NCBI GenBank assembly: GCA_947652115.1
Contig: OX393570.1
Coordinates: 614,006-678,005, forward strand
Direction: 5' to 3'
DNA from: Blastomussa wellsi
Lineage: Eukaryota; Cnidaria; Anthozoa; Scleractinia; Plerogyridae
DNA length: 64,000 nt
The position numbers and the translations under genes were made by a program. Of this stretch, positions 23,083 to 33,300 are shown piece by piece; position 1 is the first letter of the stretch; each line of letters starts with the position of its first letter. Under the pieces are notes generated by a model. That model was not told the origin of the DNA, ran no database searches, and was given only the letters and a program-made list of their open reading frames with translations.

Positions 23083-24334
23083 TACTGGAAATCAAATCGA
23101 CAGGGTCGCACTAAGCAGAGTATCGATTTCGCTTCGTCAACGGCGTCAAAAAGTTAAGGCTGAAAAGTTGTTTTTAATTAATTATAAAACTTCTTGTATT
23201 TCATTGGTAAGTTTAGAAAGGCAGGTGATTAAATATATTTTCGTTTCTGTTAGGGAAAACAATATTTTTAGAAAGAGAGAAGAACATCGGTATGTATACT
23301 TTCAAAATCACTAGAGTGGTAAATTGAACTCGAAGCAGTTCGATTCTTAACACGTGATCTGAAAAAATTGTCACGTGGTCCGTTGTCTGCCATGATGTGA
23401 TTTCAACGGTCGTTTTTCCAGAATTTGTATGAACAATAATGGCGTTTCGAGCCAACAAAGTCGGAAAACTCATGAGATGAATACAGCTTGAAAGAAAGGC
23501 GGGTGGGTTTAAACCTGTTTTGCAGCAGAGAGTTTCCGAAAGTCACGAAGCTTTCTGCCGGTTTTTCGATAAATAAACAGTGTCCACGTGATAAAAGTTT
23601 TTGATTCACGTGATCGAGATTGGCGCAGCGCGAGACGAATCCATGAGACACTGGAATTCGAAGTGACATAATCGCTTGAGAGGACCGATTTCATTTTGTG
23701 TTTTTACAATGGAACACTCATATCTTTATGGTTAAATACGTTTTGCTGTTGCCTTTGAGCTGAGCATCGAAAGTATGTTGTGTTATTATGAAAAGAAATG
23801 TGTAAAGAGACCGTATTTTCGAACAGGTGACTGTTAATATCGCTGAATTGTTGTTTCAATATTCAGCCTTTGTTTTCAAATTTCGGAAATTTTAATAGTT
23901 GTGGCGGAAAATACAATACCGGCGGAACTGAACAATCGTATTATCGAGCCGCTGAAGGATGCATGAGGTTTATATCAATCAACCAGGATTTTTAATCAAG
24001 ACTACATTTGTCAAGTTGAAAAATGTTATTACTGTCGTCTTGTCCTCGGTGTAAAAATCTGTGTAGCTCACCAGTCACAACGTAAAATAAAAAATGAACG
24101 AGACGGCAAAGAACCTCGAAACAATATAGAACAGAAAAACAATGGCTAAAAAAACCCAAAGAAAAATGTAACAGGTTTTTACACACGGTATGGCGAGTGC
24201 GACAATTAAGTAATCCGCGCCGCAAGTCAGCGGATTCCTTCGCGTATTGCATGAATTTATATGTAACAAAAAGTTCCTGGTTGTAAAAAGGGAAGTTAGC
24301 ATCATTTGTCGACTTGTTACCGAACGAGCTAGCA

Positions 24335-27300
24335 ATGAAGCTCCTTTCGTTTGTTTTAATCCTTGCTTTGGAAACATTGCTAGTTGACTACACGTCAAGT
24401 TCATCATGCCCGGGTCGGTCGTTAAATCGCACGTTGTTTAGCGACTGCGTACAAGCGGGTTACAATGTTTCCACATTTGCTGCAAGCAGACCGCAAAACG
24501 AACTTTCGAGTTTAATTGTGAACATGCAGAACCAGTTTAAAAACTGTTCCTCACTCTCAAGTCTGATGGCTTGTTCGGTGCAGCTGCCGAAATGTTCGCC
24601 GAGGAAATCAACGTTGCCATGCAGAGAAGTGTGCAGGAAATTTGTTGCAGATTGCCAGGAGAGTTCAAACAGGAATAACGGATTGATGGCGTTGTTCCGA
24701 GGCATATGTGAACTTCTTCCTTCAAGCGAATGTTTGGGGCCGAAGCCCAACAATTTAAATAACAGTAATTCTGGTAAGTAAATACCTACCGTTTATATTC
24801 CCTAATTTCGTAACCCGGGCTGAGACAAGGCTAGATTGTGAATATAATTATGGCTTATTAGTATTCAGGAGTATTCATGAGACGGAATTTACAAAATAAT
24901 ATTCTTTACCCATGCTATTTATCATAGAAACTTGAAATAAGATGATTAGTCAGCTGAGTTATGCAATTGAACATCCTCATAAGGCGTAACCGCTACATGC
25001 ACGCAAAGTACACGGTTGATCGGCTACAACTGAACAGAATATTTTACGTAGAAAGTCAATGTCTTGCGAATATAAAATAACAGGTGTCCGTAGATAATAA
25101 AGCGTTTAAAATTACACAGTTCTCCGGCCATCGAAAACAAATAACAAAAGCTGATAAATCGTTGAACATTATCCACAGCCGTGCTGCTTTTCATCCCAAT
25201 TTACACAAAACTAAGTAAATCATTACCATAACAACCATCGAAATTAAATAAATGTAGACATAATAATAATGATTACGAATTCATTTTTTATTTCACATTT
25301 ATTTTTATCTTTATTTCTTCTTTTGCAGAAGCCGTCAAGTGTCGGAGACTCTTTATAAGACAGTGCCAAAATGCTGGTTATAGCGTCACATCAGTCTCTC
25401 CGGAATATCAGAAGTTAGTCGAATCTTCAGAAGCAATCTTTAAAGACAGTGGAATGAACTCCACACTGCGAAAACTAATCTGCATGGAGATTGCACCGCC
25501 ATGTGATGCTAACAATAATCAGAGGTTGCTGGTTCCCTGTAGATCCACGTGCTTTAAAGCGTATAATGAGTCGCATTCAAAGTTTCAGAAGGTGTTCAAA
25601 GCACGTGACTACTGCGCAACATTTCCAGTGAATACAACTATGGATGGAAACGATTACTGTTCCTTGAAGGCTTGGCCGGATAATGAATATTGGCCAAGTG
25701 GTTTGTGGACATTGCTTGCCACAGCAGGTATTTTATAAAGCAATAACAGCACTGGCCCTTGCCGCGAGGGGAAAGAAAGGCAGATACAAGATACAAAAGA
25801 CAGTTAAATGTGCATGTCAAAATATTTATATATTTATATATTCATATTTATTTGACGTTAAGTTTCAGTTTTCGTTTCCAGTGAAAAAGAAAGATGAAAA
25901 ATAAAATATCATCGATGTCCATGATATTTTCATTTAAAAATGTCATCGATTTGTCGCCTCCGTTTTACCTTTCTTGGAATTTAGTTTTCATATATTGATA
26001 AAACCTTACAGGTTTTCTGTTTTGTTTCAATTTCAATAATATAGCTCAACAGAATGGTTTAGTTGACTCCAGTCCCGCGCCGACGGGCGATGTGACCACG
26101 CCTGCATCCAAGACTGCTGTAACCACGCTTGCACCCAAAACAAGCGTGACCACGCCGGCTCCCAAGGCAACTGTAACCACGCCTGAACCCAAAACAAACG
26201 TAGCCACGCCTGCACCCAAGACTAATTTAACAACGCCTGCACCAGCGGCGAATTTAACCACGCCAGCACCCATGACTTCTGTAATCACGGCTGCGCCCGA
26301 AACTAATGTAACTTCGCCTGCGGCCAAGACCACTGTAACTACGGCCGCATCAGGGGCGAATGCAACTACGCATGCACCCAAGACTACCTCAACCACGGCC
26401 GCATCTGGGGCGAATGCAACTACGCATGCACCCAAGACTACTGCAACCACGGCTGCGCCCGAAACTAATGTAACTTCGCCTGCGGCCAAGACCACTGTAA
26501 CTACGGCAGCATCAGGGGCGAATGCAACTACGCATGCACCCAAGACTACTGCAACCACGGCTGCGCCCGAAACTGATGTAACTTCGCCTGCGGTCAAGAC
26601 CACTGTAACTACGGCTGCATCAGGGGCGAATGCAACTACGCATGCACCCAAGACAACTGTAACCACGGCTGCGCCCGAAACTAATGTAACTTCGCCTGCG
26701 GCCAAGACCACTGTAACTACGGCCGCATCAGGGGCGAATGCAACTACGCATGCACCCAAGACTACCTCAACCACGGCCGCATCAGGGGCGAATGCAACTA
26801 CGCATGCACCCAAGACTAATGCAACCACGCCTGTAACAGCAGCGAATGAGAGCGCGCCAACACCCAAGACTAATGTAACCACGCCTGTACCAGCAGCGAA
26901 TGAGACCACGCCAACACCCAAGACTAATGTAACGACGTCTGTGCCCAAAACTAACGGGTCCTCGCCTCAACCCAGTACTGAGGGAACCACGCCTACATTC
27001 AAGACAAATGGATCCACGCCTACACCCAAGACTAATGGATCCACACCTACACCCAAGACTAATGGATCCACGCCTACATCCAAGACTAATGGATCCATGC
27101 CTACACCCAAGACTAAGACTACTGGATCCACGCCTACATCCAAGACTAATGGATCCATGCCTACACCCAAGACTAATGGATCCACGCCTGCATCCAAGAC
27201 TAATGGGTCCACGCCTACACCCAAGACTAAGACTACTGGATTTACGCCTCAACTCAAGACCAAGGGAATCTCAACTGAACCTCACAAATCAAGTACAAGC

Positions 27301-27869
27301 AGCAGTTCACTTTCAATAACGAAAGGTAAGAACCAAACGTACAACCAGCTTCAGTGAAAGCTACAGTGAAAATATATTCCTGTTTAGAATCTTGTTCGTA
27401 ACTCACAGACAAAAGGAAGGGGATTGGCTGAAGTTGTGTGCTCATACTTTGATCAGAGGTCAAGTTTCGCATTATTCCTTTTCGCTTTCTTGTCTTGAAA
27501 AGCAAGATTTAAGGGTGGTAGTTCTATCAGGAACAAACGTTATTCTTTTAAACAAATAATGAAAAGAGGTCGTTATAACATACGTGAAACTATATATCCT
27601 GGCCTAATGGCTCTTCAATAATGAATTAAGCGCATTTCTTATAATCCGTATGTTGTTAACCATTGCTTCTATCTTACACTAAAGGTTCACCTCCGGTGGT
27701 CAGCGCACAAACAGCTGGTAAAATGTCAGCAGGAGCTATCGCTGGTACAGTGATTGGCGTGCTTTCACTTCTGATCGCTATTGTCATTGGAGCCTTGTGT
27801 TTCAGGAAGCACCGCCAAACGAAAAGCCAATACAGGCACAGCCTAATGGTGAATATGGATGAATTATAA
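24335..27869 (+). CDS. Fz3: two-CRD protein with mucin-like repeat stalk (767 aa)
   Basis: Exons: 24335-24773, 25329-25727, 26045-27325, 27685-27869, all phase 1. The start is the ATG that opens a signal peptide (residues 1 to about 19); the frame is open 21 nt further upstream but without another ATG. A is at about 25-140 with ten cysteines. B (147-279) has only eight: C3 and C8 of the FZ pattern are absent. B ends C-x4-WP-x4-W. The third exon encodes about 427 residues rich in Thr, Pro, Ala and Lys, in units such as PKTTVTTAA and NGSTPTPKT, with many NVT/NAT/NGS sequons. This predicts a stiff, heavily glycosylated stalk. The last exon has a helix at about 724-746, FRKHR, and a 21-residue tail. 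Exon 2 could instead end at an earlier phase-1 GT (GTTTGT after 'CCAAGTG'), which would drop about nine hydrophobic residues. Exon 3 begins after a weaker TATAG acceptor. Confidence 0.83.
26092..27245 (+). repeat. Coding tandem repeats of the Fz3 stalk
   Basis: Units of 30 nt (ten residues, xTTxAPKTxV type) make up larger blocks around GCATC(A/T)GGGGCGAATGC, which recur at least five times between 26345 and 26800. From about 27000 a 27-nt unit (NGSTPTPKT) takes over. All units are multiples of 3, so copy number can vary without shifting the frame. Confidence 0.85.
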
Positions 27870-27963
27870 TGAACTTATCAGATGACAACGCAGTAATTAA
27901 TTGATTCATTGATTTTACTAGAAGAACGTTTTGCTATATAAAGAACGGTGCGAGATTTAAGCT

Positions 27964-28208
27964 TACAGCGCGACGCGCCTGAGTGTGGCCATCCAACAAA
28001 CTTTTTTGACAAATTATAATAAGCCAATCAGAGACCGCGAATTTGTTCGAGCTGTCCCGCCTCCTTGCAATGTTCAAAGCTTTTTGTAACGAAACCTGTT
28101 GCACTTTCAACAAGGAGGCGGTACAACTCAAACAAATTCGCGCTCTCTGATTGGCTAACTTGTCAAAAAAGTCCGTTGGGTGGCCACACTTAGGCGCGTC
28201 GCGCTGTA
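27964..28208. mobile_element. 245-bp fold-back element
   Basis: Arms of about 70 bp are inverted: TACAGCGCGACGCGCCTGAG at the left and GGCGCGTCGCGCTGTA at the right, followed inward by TGGCCA/TGGCCACA, TTTTTTGACAA and CCAATCAGAG. No coding sequence. Confidence 0.7.
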
Positions 28209-28930
28209 ATATTTTCGAGACAGTGTACCAGCAAGAGAAATACTTTTAGTTTCAAGTTGGTGTGGCATCAGTCTTTTCAAATTGGAGGAATTGAGGTAGC
28301 GCTGTAGAGTGTGTAAATGTTTATAATAAGTTAATCGCTGTTGTTAGTGTACCCAGAGAAAGAACTTTTCTCTATAATATGTATATAATTGCCAAACTTG
28401 TACTGTTGCCGATTTTGATACTTTTATAGCAGTCACCATAACGATAAGGGTGAAACTGCAACGCAACTCTTGAGAAGTTGCTATTTTCGAGCCGTGTTAT
28501 TTTCTAACGAATCTGTGAAGTGTAGCACTTATTTAATTGTTAACTAGGAGTTAATTTAACCTGCGTAGCAAGCATTCTCGTAGAGCGCGCACGCTCCGCA
28601 AACGAGGGGAACTGGGGTGGAGAAGACATGGAACGCTTGTCAGCAAACACCACGATTTCCATTTTTTTTCTTTACTCCCTCCCCCTCGTCTTGGTTTTTG
28701 TTCTCGCTCTGATTTTCGCGCGGTCAAAAAGCGATAAGTGGGTCGTTCGCGAGCGGATCTTGCGCGCTGTACGGGAACGCTTGGTACGCTTTTTTTGCGA
28801 ATTTTCAGAAGCTGCCGTTTCGAGCTTACCTTAGCCCAGAACGACGAAGCAAATGTCCCTAGTTAATAATCAATTAAGTGTTTTGTGGACCACCTATGGC
28901 AAGGAAAGGAATGAACTAGTCAGGTGCTTA

Positions 28931-28993
28931 ATCTTTACGGTGGCCAATTGACATTATCAACCCAGTTGATAAAACCAAATTATATTGTTATAC

Positions 28994-29038
<45 letters not shown>

Positions 29039-29040
29039 CT
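28931..29040 (-). mobile_element. Fragment of TTTACGGTGGCCAATT fold-back family
   Basis: One arm of the element seen complete at 39885-40125 and 52791-53320, from CTTTACGGTGGCCAATTG to TTTCTTTAGAAACTTACCCCC. The other arm is missing. Confidence 0.65.
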
Positions 29041-30125
29041 GCTTAGTTATAAACTTTAACTTTATTAGCACATAATTCATTCCAAGGCCTTAGTAGCTCG
29101 CAGGCAGCTAAGCTATTCTTTACGTAATACAATATACAAAAACTTATGTTGTCTTTAAAAGTTGCCTTTTCATTGCTGTTTATGCAAACCACAACAACGG
29201 CGGCATCGAGTGCAACTGCCTTGCACGTGCATTGTGTATCTTGTTCCCTTTTCGAGACGGGAGAATTACATTTTCCAAATTATATTTTAGTGATAGTTGT
29301 CCAAGAGCTGTTGCATCGCAATCAATTTACTTCTAACAAAAACATAGTCCATGTTTCCGACAGATGCACTTACTAAATACCGCGCGGAGCAAGAAATTGT
29401 ACGTACCATTTATCAAAGAAATACAAAGCGCGCTCGATTACTTTGTTGAGTTATACAAGAACGCAGGGACTTTAGAAACACGACAGGAGTGCCCACTAGA
29501 GAAACACGTCGAAGCACTTCTCGAGTGCTCTTAAAAATTAACAGGTGCTTGTGTTACTTAACAATGTACTAGGGCGTGTTCTTTATTTCTTTTATAAATT
29601 ACTTTCAAAGTTTAACGTTAAGTGTCCTATATACACAGCAAGATTGGCTTAAATCTTCTTTAAGTTGGTTATCCAACTTTACGCTATGAATTAAATCTTG
29701 TTAAAGTTACTTAAAAGTTTTAGTCTCTTTACTTAAGTGTAACGCTGGCATAGAGGTGACATAGAAGTGTAATGCTGGCATATAGAGGTCAGCTTTCTAA
29801 AACGTAAAAGGAGTGTAAAGCAACTAAACAGACGATAACGCCAGCTTTAAGATGGCTTTACACCGTTAATCTTTTCATGCTATGCTAAAACACCAAATTT
29901 TACCGCATACTCTACAGATGCATTTAGCCATGAGTTAAATGCCGCACTTTTGATGTGTCAAAACTAAATATGATGCAAATGAACAAAATACACAAGGTTT
30001 TGCCCGCCCATTTTTCTCATTTATTCAAGCCTACTTGGAGTTTATCGAATTATTGGTGCATTTATGAGATTGCCATGCCGCTAACGCTGTGCACCAAAAG
30101 AAATAATAAATCCCTGAAAGTGAAA

Positions 30126-30325
30126 GAGAAGGCTTTTGTAGTAAAATATTCCCATGAAGGGACTTCCCCCGGAACCCGGAGGAGAAAGCTTTTGTATGAA
30201 TATAAATCTAACTGTAACACATTTCCAGGAAGGGACATCCCCCGTTGACCCGGAGGAGAAGGCTTTTGTATTAGTATAAATTTAACTGTAAAACATCCCC
30301 ACGCGGGACATGCACCGGAACCTCT
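30126..30325 (+). repeat. Tandem repeat, about 74-bp unit
   Basis: Roughly 2.6 copies of a unit containing GGAGAA(G/A)GCTTTTGTA, ATAAAT(C/T)TAACTGTAA and GGGACATCCCCCG. It is non-coding. Confidence 0.6.
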
Positions 30326-30373
30326 ATTTAGCCCTCACCGATCACGTGTTCGTTAACTATGATCGGACAATGC

Positions 30374-33300
30374 TTATTGTTGTTCCTCAGCAGCAACATC
30401 ATCAAGTTGTTTTGTATAACCCCTGCTTGGTGCATGGCGACGCCACTTCCACCAGATGACTCCCACGAGTGCAAGCCCCACAACACTCAGGGACGCCACG
30501 ACAGCCACAGCAATGGCCCACCCATTAGCTCCTTGACGCCGAGGTTCCTCTGTTGGTTCTATTGTAGATTCTTCAAAGAAACACGTACGATTGATATTAG
30601 ACATTATAGAACACGAGAATCCCAACAAGAAGTGTTCAAGAAGTAATCAACCTTTATAGTTCATGGTAAAAGCCCCCTTCCCTCCCCGGGGTACTCAAAA
30701 GCATCTTAATATTATTTTGTTGGTATTCAAATTAGCCCTTGTTGCCTTGTTTTTAAGCTCAAAAATCTAAAGAATATTTTATCTTGAACGAGGTAACCAT
30801 TTTTGAGGGGAAATGGAACCCTTTCGCGTACCTAGAAAATGGTGCCATTTGTACATTCAATAATGAGGGATTCTGCATCTATTTTCTCAATTTTTTACTT
30901 GAATAACCCCTTAAAATAATTACTTTATTACGGGAAATTTTAGCGACATGTTTATTTCGCGATTTCGATCCGAATTCGAATTTTTCGCGACACTTTAATT
31001 TCGCGATTTTGCCAATATGTCGTATCCAAACTCATTTTAATTTCGCGATTTTACTGACCAACGTTAAAAGTTTCGACTATTTCTTTGATAATGTGTTAAA
31101 TATTTCTTGAATTACGATAAAACGTCTCTACTCAGGAACATTAATACTAGCAAATACAAAAGGTGCTTATTGCGTTAACCTGCGATCAGGCGTCTTTTTG
31201 AAGATATGTAGGGAGTGGAGGGAAGGCATGATCGCAAGTTATTATTATGTTAAAAGTGACAACGAAACGGCTCTCTAAACTCTGAAGCTATTCATCACGG
31301 TTTTTGAAACCTTTTTAATGAGAACGTATTGAACATATTGGTGCCCAAGGTTGACATTTTGGTAAGACCTAATCTTATAATATAAGGGACACAATGACAG
31401 ACGTCACTTAATTTTCGCATCATCTTATGTTCGCGACACTTATTTTACACGGCACTTTAATTTCACGATTTTTCGAGACAATTTAATGTAATAAGGTATA
31501 AATAATCGTTCAAGGGGTGAATCTTTTTCAGAAATTTTAAAAGGCCCCTTTAAATACTACCTTTTATCTATCCTCTAAATGCTGATAGTCTTTTATATAC
31601 CAGCCTGAAAAAGGTACTCCTGTCTTGCCTTCACATGGAGTACTCTCCACGTTGTGAGGAAATGGTTCGGCAAAATAAAATTGCTAGGATAAACTAACCC
31701 AGAAACTTGAGCCAGAAAAATGGGCTTGGCCATTCTTTTACATCACAGAAACCGTGACTGGTGTTTCCCTCTGCCAGCATACTGCAATACTGAGCACCCA
31801 CTAAATTAGAACTGAAAAAAATCACATTTAAAGTAAATGGTAAACATGAAACAGTTACCGCCAGCATTTCTGTAGGTTTTTCCAATGCTTAGTAAATAAA
31901 CCCCTTCAGGTCGCTGGTATATTGCAGGATAATGCCCGAGGCTGAAATATTGTCCGAAAAATGAACAGTTGGCTGAGAAGCGAAGCTTCATGGACAATCT
32001 TTCAGCCAAGGGCATTTTCACCCAATATACCAGTAAGCCAGAAAGGGGTTTATTTATTTTATAACCCTCCGAAATTTCCACAACGTCATTTGTCGCAGTA
32101 AAAAAGGGAAAATCCTATAGTGATAAATACGGCGAAATTGCGGTTGAAATAAAAGATTTATTTACGGTTAAATTTACGGTTTCTTTTTTCAAACTATGAT
32201 TTGATTAAAAGGTTAGAGCCGAAAAGCCGTTTGTTTTGCACTCCTCAATAAAATCGCGCGACGAATATCAAATCGAACTGACACCCGTCGTCCGATTTTG
32301 TACCACGTGATGCGTTTTGTCCAATGAGCGCGTGCAAAAATTAATTGGTGGGTTATAAAAAGAGAATATTCTTTTGGTTTCTCTTGACAATTTGTCGATA
32401 GTAATCTGTACCTCTGCCGGCGGGCGTGAAGTGCCTTGAACAACAACACAACACTGAACCCTAGCCAGTCTATCTAGCTGGAATCTGGAAGGCAAACGCA
32501 CCAATCACAAATCACACTGTATATCTTTATCACTGCAGTGATTCACTATCTAAATCAGTAGGCCTCGTAACTCAGTTAACCTACAGCCTGACTGCGTGAA
32601 CCTCGGGGCTTGGGGCGAAAGTGACCGTTCTTCGTCCAGTTCTCCGACTACCGAACACCTGTAACAAGGTTTGGGCTCAAATACCACCAGTGTTAAACAT
32701 CATGTACCCTATAAAGTAGAACGCAAGTTACACAATTGAAATCCAGTAAGATAATCACCTGAAAAAGCTTGGACAGTCTCTGGCAATTTCAGTACAAATC
32801 GACCTGCACATTGTCTTCAATCCGGGACTCCTTTCATCCGGGAAACAAGGAGGAAAGAGTTCTCCACAAAACAATTTCTTTATATTTTCTTGACACTTAG
32901 GAAACTTGGAAAGGGTATTTCCAACGGCCTTGGGGAAGCTTTGAACTAAATCTCCATTTCCGTACGTTCTGTTGTAAATCAATTTGTAAATCTTCTTCTG
33001 GACTGACTCCGAAAAAAGGGTGTGGTCGTAAATACCCAAGTTTTTACACACAGGAAAAATCAGTTTTTGACATCCACGATCCAGTGGACCTAATTAAAGA
33101 CAAAGAAAATACGCCCACAATGAGTTCTGGTGTTCACTATATCTTTTCCAGTCTTAAACCACAAGTGCTACTAAAGAATTACATCATAAATTCATGTATA
33201 TTCAAACAAAGCAGTCCGGCTCCAAGCCGGTTTCCACCGTTCAGACTATTTATAATAAATAGACATTTTTAGAAGTAAATAACATTTCAAAGATTCAGTA

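Larger units (their letters stand above)
20196..24334. other. Intergenic region Fz2-Fz3
   Basis: No coding sequence recognised. The 4.1-kb gap contains two transposon-derived elements (20401-20585 and 21966-23082). The rest, including 23100-24330, has only short frames without motifs; it should include the Fz3 promoter. Confidence 0.5.
27870..30373. other. Convergent intergenic region Fz3-Fz4
   Basis: Both flanking genes end here. It contains a 245-bp fold-back (27964-28208), a dispersed repeat near 28558-28840 (CCTGCGTAGCAAGC...), a fragment of the larger fold-back family (28931-29040) and a short tandem repeat (30126-30325). The frame at 28628-28834 lies in repeat sequence and I do not call it a gene. 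Confidence 0.5.

Noticed and set aside
26046..26948. 300-codon open frame on the minus strand
   Set aside because: It is the antisense of the Fz3 Thr/Pro repeat exon. Repetitive composition without stop codons in that frame explains it, and the plus-strand exon fits splice phases on both sides.
28628..28834. Small hydrophobic protein
   Set aside because: Lies within a dispersed repeat that begins CCTGCGTAGCAAGC; no signature, no neighbours in frame.
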